42,737 bases of DNA from Nanobdellota archaeon (GTDB taxonomy: Archaea > Nanobdellota > Nanobdellia > Pacearchaeales > GW2011-AR1): NCBI GenBank assembly GCA_030611805.1, contig JAUWPB010000006.1, forward strand, positions 1 to 42,737. The letters run 5' to 3'. The notes beneath the pieces are model-generated. The model was not told the origin of the DNA. It ran no database searches and saw only the letters and a program-made list of their open reading frames with translations. Position 1 is the first letter of the stretch; each line of letters opens with the position of its first letter. This document shows positions 31,747 to 40,021 of this stretch, piece after piece. The position numbers and the translations under genes are program-made.

Positions 31747-32559
31747 ATGAAAAAAGAGGTAATTGCCGTGAATCTTGGCGGAACAAATTTGAGAGTGGCG
31801 CTTATGAGAAATCATAAAATAATCAAATATCTTAAAAAAAAACATTCAAAAGAAAAAAATAAATTGCTCAGAGAGTTGATTGATTCTATTGAAAGTTTGA
31901 TGACTAAAAAAGTAAAGGGAATCGGAGTTGCGTGCGCAGGACCTTTGGAAAATGGAGTTCTTAAAAATCCCCCGAATTTACCTTTCAGGAATTTCAATTT
32001 GAAAAAAATTTTAGAAAGAAGATTCAGGAAAAAAATAGAAGTTGAGAATGATGTGAACTGTCTGGCTCTTGCTGAGGCAAAATTCGGCTGCAGGAAAAAG
32101 AATTTTATTGTCCTGACTCTTGGAACAGGGATTGGGGGAGGAATCATAATTAATGGAGAATTATACAAGGGACAGGGTTATGCAGGAGAATTAGGTCATA
32201 TAATTATTGATAAAGGAAAATATTTTGAGGAGTTGTGGAAGATAAATAAACAACTGACTAAAAAAAGTTTCAAAAGAGAATTGTTAATTAAGGATTTAAT
32301 TAAGATAAAGAATGATAAATCCAGAAAAATCTTAAATCAAATAACATTGTATTTTGGGGAGAGCATTGGCGGTTTAATTAATATTTTTGATCCGGAAATT
32401 GTTATTCTTGCCGGAGGAGTCAGGGAAGCAGGACATGAGTTCTTTAATATGGTAGCAAAACAGGTAAAAAAATATACATTTATTCCAAGAACACCAAAAA
32501 TCCAGTGGACTAAATTAAAATATCCGGAACTTCTGGGGGCATCTTTGTTAATTAAATGA
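31747..32559 (+). CDS. ROK family sugar kinase lacking the zinc motif
   Basis: A glucokinase-type ROK protein: AVNLGGTNLRVAL (phosphate 1), EVENDVNCLALAEAKFG with the catalytic Asp, and LGTGIGGGIIINGELYKGQGYAGELGHIII. The CxCGxxGCxE zinc-binding segment that normally follows GELGH is missing; the sequence goes to DKGKYFEELWKINKQ. At 270 residues it is shorter than most members by about that amount. It overlaps the debranching enzyme gene by four bases, so the pair may release and phosphorylate glucose. Confidence 0.88.
   Translation: MKKEVIAVNLGGTNLRVALMRNHKIIKYLKKKHSKEKNKLLRELIDSIESLMTKKVKGIGVACAGPLENGVLKNPPNLPFRNFNLKKILERRFRKKIEVENDVNCLALAEAKFGCRKKNFIVLTLGTGIGGGIIINGELYKGQGYAGELGHIIIDKGKYFEELWKINKQLTKKSFKRELLIKDLIKIKNDKSRKILNQITLYFGESIGGLINIFDPEIVILAGGVREAGHEFFNMVAKQVKKYTFIPRTPKIQWTKLKYPELLGASLLIK
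32366..32389 (+). repeat. 24-bp exact match to the ftsZ leader (copy in the ROK gene)
   Basis: Begins TTGGCGGTTTAATTAATA and is identical to 35731-35754. Here it encodes part of IGGLINIFD in the kinase. Confidence 0.8.
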
Positions 32560-34514
32560 CATCTAAAATTTTTCCAAAAGTAATTAAAGCAAAAGACATC
32601 ATGAAAAAATCTTATTTTCAAAGAGGGAGATATCATTTTTTAATTTATAATTTAGATGGTTCTATTAGCAGAGAATGTTCTGGTTTATATCTGCCGCCGA
32701 TTAATTTTTTAAATAAACTTGATTTTTTTATATATAAAAATAAAAAATGGATTAAAATTCATAATCATCTGAAGAAAGTCAAAATTGAAAGTTTTGAAAC
32801 AATACATTTTTATGAGATAGGTGATATTAAAATAAGATTAGAAATTTTTCTTCCGGATAATTTTACTGCACTCAGGTTTTTTATTAAAGCAAATAAAAGA
32901 ATAAAACTTAAAATTAAACCAGTCATAGAATTTGATTATATTCCTAAATACCATGAAAATCCTGTTAAGGGCCATTCTTTTAAAAAATTCAAAAATGACA
33001 TTATTCTCCACGCTAAGTTTGATGATAAAACTGTTTTAATGTTTAATTCAGATAAAAAATTCAAAATTAGTAGTACAAACTCACAAATAAATTGTTTTGA
33101 AATGAATATAAGAAATTGCAATATAAATGTTTTATGTGCTGAAAAAAGTGAAAAAGAGCTTTACCATATGTTAAGAGAAATAAAAAAAGATACAAGATTA
33201 ATTAAAAAAAAGAGATATAACAAAAGTATTTTTGAAAGAGTTATTTTAAAAACAGATAATAAAGAATTAAATGAAAATTTTGAATTTGCTAAGCATAATT
33301 TATTTCTTTTAAGACACAGGCAAACAGGTATTGGAAGAGGGTATCTTGCAGGAGTCCCTTATTTTTTAAGTTTTTTTGGAAGAGATACTTTTTGGAGTAT
33401 GCCCGGAGCTTTAATGCTTGGGGATTTTGAAAACGTAAAAGATTGTTTAAACATGTTCGCAAAATATCAAAGTGAGGTTAGCACAGAAACAAAGAAACCA
33501 GGAAAAATGCCCCATGAGATATGGTTAAACGGCGAAATTAATTATTATAGTACTGATTCTTCAATGTTATTTGTCCATGCTTTATATTGGTATTATCAAC
33601 ATTCAAAAGATAAAGCTTATCTTGAAGATATTTTTCCTACATTGAAAGACACAATTAATTTTTTAATTGAAAATTTAGAAAAACATAGAATAAATCATGG
33701 GAAATTAGGTTTTCTAAAAGATACAACCTGGATGGATTCATATAATCGAGGACAAACAGCAATAGAAATGCAGGCATTGGTGGTTTCTTGTTTTAATGTT
33801 GCCATGGAAATTGCCAAAGTTGTAAAAGATAAAGAAATTGTAAAGGAATGGGAAATAGAAAAAAACAAAGCGGAAAAAGTTTTAAAAAAATTCAGTAAAA
33901 ATGGCTTTTGGGTTGACCATATAAATAAAGATAACACAAAAAGCAAAAGCATTGTCGCTAATACGCTTTTTTTACTTGTTTTGAATTTAATTTCTAAAAA
34001 GCAAGCTAAGGATATCATTAAATTTTTAGGCAAATCAGAGCTTTTTACTGAATTTGGTGTGAGAAGCAGAGCTAAAAAATCTCAGGGACGCAATCCCGAG
34101 TCCTATCACAAAGGAGGAATATGGCCTTTTTTATCAGGAATTTATTTAATTGGAATGTATAATTATAATCTTAAAGACAATGAAAATATCTTAAATTCTT
34201 TTTCAAAATATTACAGAAACTTTTCTTATGGATTTGCTCCGGAATATATTCATGGAGATAATTTTGATTTGCAAAATTTAAAGCATGATTCTTGTTTTTT
34301 GTTTTTATGGAGTTCTGCTTTATATATTCAGGCGGTTTTGCAGGGAATGTGCGGAATTAGAATTAATAAAAAAGGCAAACTTTATTTAAAACCACATCTT
34401 CCTAAAAACGTAAATGAAGTTGAAGTAAAAAACTTTAGATTTGGAAAAAACTTTTATGACATTAAAATTAAAGGGAAGAAAAAAGAAATAAAAAGGGTTT
34501 TAAAGAAAGAATGA
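32556..34514 (+). CDS. Glycogen debranching enzyme (amylo-alpha-1,6-glucosidase family)
   Basis: 652 residues. The N-terminal 230 are a beta-rich domain; from about 265 an alpha-alpha barrel begins: GYLAGVPYFLSFFGRDTFWSMPGALMLG (the FGRDT signature), PHEIWLNGEINYYSTDSSMLFV, KDTTWMDSYNRGQTAIEMQAL with a likely catalytic Asp, and late HKGGIWPFLSGIYL and YAPEYIHGD-like motif. It removes alpha-1,6-linked glucose from glycogen or a similar glucan. It overlaps the ROK gene and the SLOG gene by four bases each. Confidence 0.9.
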   Translation: MTSKIFPKVIKAKDIMKKSYFQRGRYHFLIYNLDGSISRECSGLYLPPINFLNKLDFFIYKNKKWIKIHNHLKKVKIESFETIHFYEIGDIKIRLEIFLPDNFTALRFFIKANKRIKLKIKPVIEFDYIPKYHENPVKGHSFKKFKNDIILHAKFDDKTVLMFNSDKKFKISSTNSQINCFEMNIRNCNINVLCAEKSEKELYHMLREIKKDTRLIKKKRYNKSIFERVILKTDNKELNENFEFAKHNLFLLRHRQTGIGRGYLAGVPYFLSFFGRDTFWSMPGALMLGDFENVKDCLNMFAKYQSEVSTETKKPGKMPHEIWLNGEINYYSTDSSMLFVHALYWYYQHSKDKAYLEDIFPTLKDTINFLIENLEKHRINHGKLGFLKDTTWMDSYNRGQTAIEMQALVVSCFNVAMEIAKVVKDKEIVKEWEIEKNKAEKVLKKFSKNGFWVDHINKDNTKSKSIVANTLFLLVLNLISKKQAKDIIKFLGKSELFTEFGVRSRAKKSQGRNPESYHKGGIWPFLSGIYLIGMYNYNLKDNENILNSFSKYYRNFSYGFAPEYIHGDNFDLQNLKHDSCFLFLWSSALYIQAVLQGMCGIRINKKGKLYLKPHLPKNVNEVEVKNFRFGKNFYDIKIKGKKKEIKRVLKKE

Positions 34515-35035
34515 AAATAGGAATAATTGGACCAAGTAAATTAAATCAAGAATATAAGGAGTTAATAAATAAATTAGCAGAAATTATATCTAAAAAAGGA
34601 TATGAAATTGTTGTGACTCCTGATAAAAAAAGTTCTTCAGAGTATTTTGCTGAAAAATATTTAGAGGCAAATGGCAAAAAAGTTTTTTCTATAATTCCAT
34701 TAGAGGATAAAGAGTTTGGTTTTGATTGGGTTAATACAGAAATAGGGGAGAAAATTAACTGTGGTATTTGGAGAAATCAACCAGAGAAGTTGAATGAAGA
34801 ATCAGAGGCATTGCTTTGTATTGGGCACTCTGTTGGAGGCATGATTGAGATAGGGTATACAAAATGGTTTTGCAGAAAATCAAAGATTTCTACGTTGTCC
34901 TCCAAAGATGGAGAACAAAACAAAAAACCTGTTTATATTATAAAAGAAATAACAGAAGAAAAATTTCCTTCACAGATTGAAAAAGAATTGGATATTCAGT
35001 ATGTGTCTTTGAGAGAGTTTAAGAAGGTTATATAA
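34511..35035 (+). CDS. SLOG/LOG-like Rossmann protein
   Basis: 174 residues. The opening IGIIGPSKLNQEYKELINKL and CIGHSVGGMIEIGYTKW resemble the nucleotide/ADP-ribose-binding SLOG superfamily (TIGR00725, LOG-like), in which the GG near residue 110 closes the phosphate loop. The LOG catalytic PGGxGTxxE is not complete (GHSVGGMIEIG), so it may bind rather than cleave a nucleotide. It overlaps the debranching enzyme and lies one base before taw3. Confidence 0.6.
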   Translation: MKIGIIGPSKLNQEYKELINKLAEIISKKGYEIVVTPDKKSSSEYFAEKYLEANGKKVFSIIPLEDKEFGFDWVNTEIGEKINCGIWRNQPEKLNEESEALLCIGHSVGGMIEIGYTKWFCRKSKISTLSSKDGEQNKKPVYIIKEITEEKFPSQIEKELDIQYVSLREFKKVI

Positions 35036-35036
35036 A

Positions 35037-35624
35037 ATGAAAAATAATTTCCTTCAACGAAAAAAAGATATCCTTTCTAAATTAGATAAATCTTCAAAAA
35101 AATCTTGGGATGAAAAAATAATTTCTTTGTGTGAAAAAATTAATGTGTTGGAAAATTATTATACAACTTCATCTTGTTCTGGAAGAGTTGTTTTGATTGT
35201 GGATAATTCGAAAAAAGGTCCGGGGCTTTTTGTTCAGGTCTGGCATGATTTGGTTTCTTTTGAGGAATTGAAAAAGAGTCTGGAAAATTGCACCGAGAGG
35301 GGTATCTCAAAATCTCTGGGGCAAAGAAAAAATATTATTTTTAAACAAGAACCAGTTATTCTGCATGTTGCTTGCAAAAGTTTAGAAGATGCCCGGAGTT
35401 TGTTAGATAAAGCCAAATTAGCTGGATGGAAAAAGTCAGGAATAATTTCTATTTCAAAAAGGATTATAGTTGAATTAAATGGAACAGAGAAACTGGAGTT
35501 TCCAATTACAAGAGATGGAGAAATTCTTGTAAATAATGATTTTGTGAAAGTGATTGTTGATAAAAGTAATGAGAATCTAAAAAAGAGTTGGGAGAAGATT
35601 AAGAAGTTGAAAGAAAGAATTTAA
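35037..35624 (+). CDS. taw3: tRNA wybutosine-synthesising methyltransferase Taw3
   Basis: Taw3/TYW3 makes an N4 methyl group on the tricyclic base at position 37 of tRNA-Phe. The pattern FLQRKKDILSKLDKS, SWDEKI, LCEKINVLENYYTTSSCSGRVVL and the AGWKKSGIISISKRIIVEL stretch are those of the family, including the SSCSGR motif. 195 residues is normal. No other wybutosine gene is in the window. It is the last gene of the ROK operon. Confidence 0.93.
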   Translation: MKNNFLQRKKDILSKLDKSSKKSWDEKIISLCEKINVLENYYTTSSCSGRVVLIVDNSKKGPGLFVQVWHDLVSFEELKKSLENCTERGISKSLGQRKNIIFKQEPVILHVACKSLEDARSLLDKAKLAGWKKSGIISISKRIIVELNGTEKLEFPITRDGEILVNNDFVKVIVDKSNENLKKSWEKIKKLKERI

Positions 35625-35730
35625 GATAAGTTTAGATTTTATTTAAATCCTTCAGATAAATCACTATTTTTTATTACCAAAATTTATTTAAAGAACTAAT
35701 CACTAATATTTTTATTATATTAATTTTAAC

Positions 35731-35754
35731 TTGGCGGTTTAATTAATATTTTTG
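35731..35754 (+). repeat. 24-bp exact match to the ROK gene, in the ftsZ leader
   Basis: Identical to 32366-32389 inside the ROK kinase gene. Here it lies in the non-coding stretch upstream of ftsZ, immediately before a hairpin. Confidence 0.8.
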
Positions 35755-35760
35755 TATGTG

Positions 35761-35781
35761 GAGGGGATTTTCCCTCTTTTT
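35761..35781 (+). terminator. Hairpin plus T-run upstream of ftsZ
   Basis: GAGGG and CCCTC form a 5-bp stem around a 6-base loop, followed by TTTTT. It lies 137 bases after taw3 and about 85 before the ftsZ ATG, and before the likely ftsZ TATA element (AGTATTTAAAC), so it probably ends the upstream operon; an attenuator is the other option. Confidence 0.55.
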
Positions 35782-35866
35782 CTATCAATAATATTTGGAA
35801 GTATGTGAAGTATTTAAACTTTTCGCAGATTTCCGAAAATATAGAGATATAAGGAGGTATAAAAAA

Positions 35867-36946
35867 ATGGTGTTAGATTTTGCAAAAGAGGCAATAGAAA
35901 ATACAGATACACATAGTATTAACTTTGACGAGTTAAGAGCTGGTAAAGCAAATATTAAAGTTATTGGTGTTGGTGGAATGGGTGGTAATGCAGTAACCTG
36001 GCTTTTTAATAAAGGAGTTGATGGTGCTACAATCTATGCTACGAATACAGATGCTTTGCATTTAAGTGTTACAAAGGCTGACGAGAAACTTCTTATTGGC
36101 AAGGAATTGACAAGAGGTTTGGGTGCAGGTGGACGTCCTCAAACAGGAAGAGAAGCCGCAAAAGAAGCTATTGTGGATGTTAAGAAAGCAGTTGGAGGAG
36201 CAGACATGGTTTTTGTTATTGCTGGATTAGGCGGTGGAACAGGAACTGGTGCAGCCCCGATAATTGCACAACTTGCTAAAGAAACTGGTGCAGTTGTTAT
36301 TGGTGTTGTTACAATGCCGTTCGAAGCAGAAAAGGCAAGAATTGATAAAGCTGAATTTGGATTGCAGGAATTAAGAGAAGTAACAGATACTTGCATTGTT
36401 CTTGACAATAACCGGCTTGTTGATATTGCAGGACAGTTGCCAATTGAACAGGCTTTTGCTGTTGCTAATGAATTAGTGAGTACTATGGTTAAAGGAATTG
36501 TGGAAACAATCACACTTCCAAGTTTAATTAACCTGGATTATGCAGATGTTTCAGCGATTATGAAGAATGGTGGTGTGGCTGTTATTGGCATTGGAGAAGC
36601 AGATACTACAAATCGTGTTGAAGAAGCTGTCAAGCAAGCCCTTACTCATCCTCTACTTGACGTGGATTATCAGGGTGCTAGCGGAGCTTTAATACACATT
36701 ACTTGTGGTCCTGACTTGAAGTTAGAGGAATTTGATCTTATAGGAAGAACTGTTTCTGAAAACTTAAGCCCAGATGCACAGGTTATTATTGGTGCAAGAA
36801 TCAGCAAGGATTTTGTTGGAAGAGTTCGTGTAATTACAATTATGACTGGAGTCAAATCCCCGTATGTATTGGGAAAATCCATAGAAGAGCAAGCACTCCC
36901 TGTATCTAAAGAAATCTCAGATTTAGGGATAGAAGTTTTAAGTTAA
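35867..36946 (+). CDS. ftsZ: Cell division protein FtsZ
   Basis: Tubulin-like GTPase that forms the division ring. IKVIGVGGMGGNAV opens the GTP-binding domain, AGLGGGTGTGAAP is the tubulin signature, and the T7 loop with catalytic aspartates is in SLINLDYADVSAIM. The C-terminal domain ends soon after VLGKSIEEQ, with no long variable linker or obvious conserved tail peptide. The ATG at 35867 follows an ideal Shine-Dalgarno site (AAGGAGGT, 7 bases away); the frame is open upstream to 35795 without support. 359 residues. It stands alone and is closed by two terminator hairpins. Confidence 0.97.
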   Translation: MVLDFAKEAIENTDTHSINFDELRAGKANIKVIGVGGMGGNAVTWLFNKGVDGATIYATNTDALHLSVTKADEKLLIGKELTRGLGAGGRPQTGREAAKEAIVDVKKAVGGADMVFVIAGLGGGTGTGAAPIIAQLAKETGAVVIGVVTMPFEAEKARIDKAEFGLQELREVTDTCIVLDNNRLVDIAGQLPIEQAFAVANELVSTMVKGIVETITLPSLINLDYADVSAIMKNGGVAVIGIGEADTTNRVEEAVKQALTHPLLDVDYQGASGALIHITCGPDLKLEEFDLIGRTVSENLSPDAQVIIGARISKDFVGRVRVITIMTGVKSPYVLGKSIEEQALPVSKEISDLGIEVLS

Positions 36947-36952
36947 TTTTTT

Positions 36953-36980
36953 GGGAGGAGAAATCCTCTTTTTATTTTTT
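36953..36980 (+). terminator. First terminator after ftsZ
   Basis: GAGGA (36955-36959), GAAA loop and TCCTC (36964-36968), extended by G-T pairs, followed by TTTTTATTTTTT. A tight stem with a GNRA loop and T-run 7 bases after the ftsZ stop. Confidence 0.7.
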
Positions 36981-36984
36981 ATGT

Positions 36985-37016
36985 CCTCGAGAAAAATCTC
37001 GGGGGTTTTTATTTTT
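36985..37016 (+). terminator. Second terminator after ftsZ
   Basis: CCTCGAGA (36985-36992), AAAA loop and TCTCGGGG (36997-37004) form an 8-bp stem with one G-T pair, followed by TTTTTATTTTT. Together with the preceding one it forms a tandem terminator. Confidence 0.7.
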
Positions 37017-37075
37017 ATAAAATATATATTGTATGATACTTGTTTTTAAAAAGAGTATTTATTTTTATCAATATT

Positions 37076-37555
37076 ATGAAAGAAACTATAAATCATGAAA
37101 TAATTAAGCAGGGAAACATTTCTTTTATGCAAAGTGCTTCATATATGATGAACAACTCTGCCTTGTTTTTTGATACACTACAAAGAGCAGAGTCATTTTA
37201 TGAAAGAGCGAGATATGATGGTTTACAATCTTTACCCCTCCCGCAAGGGTTTATTTTTGTAGAGCCTGCTCATGCAACTGGTTTGTTAAGTGCAATCTAT
37301 GAAAATAAAAATCTTTTGAAAGAATTTGCAATCAAAGTCGCAAAAGTTTCTGAAGGAGAATATATTGTAAGAGATGATTGTTCAAGGATAGAAGTTCCTT
37401 TTAAAGATAAATTTCGTGGAAATTATAAAATTGCGTTAGATATTTTTGAATATACTTTGGGTGCAGAAGAAAGTTTTAAGCCAGTAAAAAGTCTATTAGG
37501 TTTGCCTCAATTTGCAGGAATTGAAAGATTAGCAAATTTGGAATTTGTTGTTTAG
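37076..37555 (+). CDS. Unknown 159-residue protein
   Basis: No family recognised. The protein is soluble with helical N-terminal half (ISFMQSASYMMNNSALFFDTLQRAESFYERARYDG) and the motif LPQGFIFVEPAHATGLLSAIYEN in the middle. The ATG at 37076 is preferred because the upstream in-frame extension is a run of Phe/Ile read from an AT-rich leader. It is isolated between ftsZ and a convergent small gene. Confidence 0.6.
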   Translation: MKETINHEIIKQGNISFMQSASYMMNNSALFFDTLQRAESFYERARYDGLQSLPLPQGFIFVEPAHATGLLSAIYENKNLLKEFAIKVAKVSEGEYIVRDDCSRIEVPFKDKFRGNYKIALDIFEYTLGAEESFKPVKSLLGLPQFAGIERLANLEFVV

Positions 37556-37573
37556 AAAGTTTTAAGTTTACTC

Positions 37574-37804
37574 TTATACACATAATCCAGCAATATCTTT
37601 TTTTATTTCATCTGCGTTTTCAAAATAAATTTTTTCACCTTTATATTTTCCTGTTACAGCGCAATACTCTGTAATAAATGTTGCATCTCCTAATCCAAAA
37701 GGATTTTTTCTAATTTCTGATGCTATAATAAGGTCTCCTCTATCGCAAGCAAGTTTTTGTTGCAAGGTGTAGTACATTTTTCTAATTTTTTTTAGTGTTA
37801 ACAT
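37574..37804 (-). CDS. Unknown 76-residue protein
   Basis: Short soluble protein with two cysteines in CDRGDLIIAS and EYCAVTGKYKGEKIYFEN, and a third near the end (GLCV). The pattern C..AxTGKYxGEKIYFE is reminiscent of small zinc-ribbon-like proteins, but the metal-binding pairs are not complete. No family assigned. It is convergent with the 37076 gene. Confidence 0.5.
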   Translation of the reverse strand: MLTLKKIRKMYYTLQQKLACDRGDLIIASEIRKNPFGLGDATFITEYCAVTGKYKGEKIYFENADEIKKDIAGLCV

Positions 37805-37934
37805 TTTAATTATGAAATTTTTTCCTTTTTATAATTATCTAACGAGAACTTTGAATAATTCAGTTGTTCTCTCCTGAAAACCTTATGTTACTTTTTCAGG
37901 ATTCAACTTTGTTATTCTTTTTTTGCAAAGTTGC

Positions 37935-38492
37935 CTAAACATCCAAAGTTTTAATTTTTTTCATCTTCTCATTTTCATATTTGTTAAAGTAAAGAATTCT
38001 GTTAATGTCTATTTTTACTTTTCTTGTCCTTGGTTTTTCAAATTCATAGCCTATTGGGAACATGGCTTCAACATTTATGTCATCAGGGATTTTTAGTGCG
38101 TCTTTTACGAACTTTTCAACAAAAGCTCCTGTCCAGCAAGTAGAAAGTCCTGCTTCCTCAATCTTCAATAAAAAGTTTTCAATTGCTGCACCTGCTTGTT
38201 GCCGGCAATACATTTTTCCTCGTTCATCATAAGAGTTTACTGTTCTTGATGGATTTGTGCAAACCACCACAACATATTGAGTTTGAGAAATAAATGGTTG
38301 CTGTGCAGCTTCGGCAAGTTTTTGTATTATTTTTTTGTCATCAACTAAAATGAATTTTAAAGAATACATTCCTCCAGCCATTGGAGCATATCTTGCAGCA
38401 TCAATGCATTCAATAATATCTCTCCAGTCTGGTTTTTTGGGTTTGAACTTGCGGACACTTTTTCTTGATTTAATTGCTTTGTCTAACTCCAT
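37935..38492 (-). CDS. Nitroreductase family flavoprotein
   Basis: 185 residues. The FMN-binding start IKSRKSVRKFKPKKP, DAARYAPMAGGMYSLKFILV and the late GLSTCWTGAFVEKFVKDALKIPDDINVEAMFPIGYE are typical of nitroreductases. AAIENFLLKIEEAGL is the dimer helix. These enzymes reduce nitro groups, quinones or flavin-linked substrates with NAD(P)H; the natural substrate is unknown. A TATA-like TTTATAAAT stands upstream of the start on the minus strand. Confidence 0.9.
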   Translation of the reverse strand: MELDKAIKSRKSVRKFKPKKPDWRDIIECIDAARYAPMAGGMYSLKFILVDDKKIIQKLAEAAQQPFISQTQYVVVVCTNPSRTVNSYDERGKMYCRQQAGAAIENFLLKIEEAGLSTCWTGAFVEKFVKDALKIPDDINVEAMFPIGYEFEKPRTRKVKIDINRILYFNKYENEKMKKIKTLDV

Positions 38493-38599
38493 GGAAATTA
38501 AAAGAAAGAGATATTTATAAAATTATAGGAGAGGAAATTTTTTTGAGATGAAAAGCCAATTAGCAAACTTTAAAAGTAAAAATCTTTTAATTGTGTTAG

Positions 38600-38672
38600 G
38601 TCTCAGTAGCTCAGTTGGTAGAGCGAACGGCTGTTAACCGTTAGGTCAGAGGTTCGAGTCCTCTCTGAGACG
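38600..38672 (+). tRNA. tRNA-Asn (GTT)
   Basis: Clover leaf: acceptor GTCTCAG/CTGAGAC with discriminator G, D-arm GCTC...GAGC, anticodon stem AACGG/CCGTT with loop CTGTTAA (anticodon GTT), variable AGGTC, T-arm AGAGG TTCGAGT CCTCT. No intron and CCA is not encoded. A T-run (TTTTTT) follows. The G1-C72 pair is the form expected of archaeal tRNA-Asn. With AspRS and GatCAB in the same window it would be charged via Asp-tRNA(Asn). Confidence 0.97.
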
Positions 38673-38718
38673 TTTTTTCAATACAAATAAATATAATCCC
38701 AAAAAAATAATTATTAAT

Positions 38719-38970
38719 ATGTTTGCACAAAGAGAATTAGCACAATTAGAAAAATATGTTGGAGGAGAGATAATACAAAAAGAAGATAAAGTTTTAATAG
38801 AAAATTTACAATCAATGGGTTTAGCAACATCAGGTTTTCATCAGGAAGGAAGTGAAGTTTATGATACATCTCGGTTGACGCCAGAAGGATATGATTTGTT
38901 CAAACTTTCAGAAATAAATTATAATCCATTAAAAAGATTTTTTCATGCGTTAATAAATTCAGTATATTAA
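38719..38970 (+). CDS. Unknown 83-residue protein
   Basis: The sequence (ELAQLEKYVGGEIIQKEDKVLIENLQSMGLATSG, then SRLTPEGYDLFK) looks like a small winged-helix fragment, where LTPEGYDLF resembles the wing of HTH proteins; that is weak evidence. It lies directly downstream of the tRNA gene and is convergent with the KH gene. Confidence 0.5.
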   Translation: MFAQRELAQLEKYVGGEIIQKEDKVLIENLQSMGLATSGFHQEGSEVYDTSRLTPEGYDLFKLSEINYNPLKRFFHALINSVY

Positions 38971-38976
38971 ATTCTC

Positions 38977-39474
38977 TTATTTCAGCCCCAAATCAATTGG
39001 TTCTTTGACCTGATGTCTTTCTAATAAATTATAAACATTTGATTGCTTGGATCCTTTGACAATTGAAATAATTGCCTGTTGCGCGTTTTCTAAATGTTCT
39101 GGGTCTCCAATAATTCCTATATAATTATCTTTTAATTCAAAATTGCATTTTGTTAATTGATGAAGTGTCTGAATGGTTTTGCCTTTTGTTCCAATAATTC
39201 GCGCTCTGATTCTTTCAAGGTCTTTTCTTTTTGTGTGGTCTTTTATATTTATTATTTCAAAAATAAAACCCTCTTCTTTTATTAAGATAGCAGTTGAAAA
39301 AGGAAACCCAAAATTCAATGCATCAATAACTTTTTCTGCAGAATATTCGTCTTCTGAACGCCCTTCTATAATTACTTCTTTTCCTCTATTTCTTATTTTT
39401 ACATTTAGAATTCTCTCTAATCTTTTCTTATTCTTTATTATTCTTGGAAGTTTTTCTGATAAAATAACTTTCAT
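38977..39474 (-). CDS. Dim2/Pno1-type KH domain RNA-binding protein
   Basis: 165 residues with two KH repeats. The first (IIKNKKRLERILNVKIRNRG...VIIEG) is degenerate. The second has the GxxG loop in RARIIGTKGKTIQTLHQLTKC and ends in GDPEHLENAQQAI. This is the archaeal Dim2/Pno1 protein used in small-subunit 3' end maturation. In many archaea it is beside aIF1A and the Rio1 kinase; here aIF1A is 640 bases upstream with a GNAT gene between and no Rio1. Confidence 0.9.
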   Translation of the reverse strand: MKVILSEKLPRIIKNKKRLERILNVKIRNRGKEVIIEGRSEDEYSAEKVIDALNFGFPFSTAILIKEEGFIFEIINIKDHTKRKDLERIRARIIGTKGKTIQTLHQLTKCNFELKDNYIGIIGDPEHLENAQQAIISIVKGSKQSNVYNLLERHQVKEPIDLGLK

Positions 39475-39529
39475 AATAGAAATAAGAAAGAGAAGGTTTT
39501 AAGGTTTTTGGAATGGGAGGAATTAAGGG

Positions 39530-39554
39530 AATTTTTTGGTTTCGCCAAAAAATT
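39530..39554. terminator. 10-bp perfect inverted repeat, possible terminator of the GNAT gene
   Basis: AATTTTTTGG and CCAAAAAATT around the 5-base loop TTTCG. It lies between two minus-strand genes, 57 bases past the GNAT stop, and its T-tract is inside the stem, so it may end that transcript. Confidence 0.5.
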
Positions 39555-39610
39555 ATTGGTTTGACCTCAGAATTTAACGAAGTGAGAGTGTAGCGTGGCT
39601 TGAGTTTATT

Positions 39611-40021
39611 TTAATTGACTCTTTTTTCTAATCTTATTTCGTTCTCTTTTAGAGAACCATTTTTTCTTAATTCGCTTAATTTTTTATCGTCAATCATTTG
39701 AAAACCTATCTTTTGATGGGTGCAAATAGATATAATATTTTCTTTTTTTATTGTAGCATATAGAATCTTGAGATTATGTTTTTGTACAAGTAAATCTTCT
39801 GCAGTTTTAACTAATCCCTTCCCTCTAAAATCAGAATCAATAACTATCTGCACAAAACCTGAATTATTTGGAAATTTTGCTGGGATAAACCCCACAATTC
39901 CCGCTCTCTTATTATTATATAAAATTGTGTAATAAACTCCGTTTTCTGCAAGCAAAATTTCCTCGTGCCCATCAAGTGTTTCAAAATATTCTTTATCAAA
40001 TTTACTTAACTCTATTTCCAT
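39611..40021 (-). CDS. GNAT family acetyltransferase
   Basis: 136 residues. The acetyl-CoA loop is IDSDFRGKGLVKTAEDLLVQ (R-G-x-G-L form), preceded by GFVQIV and followed by LYATIKKENIISICTHQKIGFQ. The substrate is unknown. It lies between aIF1A and the KH gene in the same direction, where Rio1 stands in other archaea. Confidence 0.85.
   Translation of the reverse strand: MEIELSKFDKEYFETLDGHEEILLAENGVYYTILYNNKRAGIVGFIPAKFPNNSGFVQIVIDSDFRGKGLVKTAEDLLVQKHNLKILYATIKKENIISICTHQKIGFQMIDDKKLSELRKNGSLKENEIRLEKRVN

Noticed and set aside
35803-35817. 15-base match between the ftsZ leader and the end of gatE
   Set aside because: In a 42 kb AT-rich window matches of this length are expected by chance.
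39555-39610. Possible gene remnant between the hairpin and the GNAT stop
   Set aside because: Short open stretches there give no recognisable peptide.
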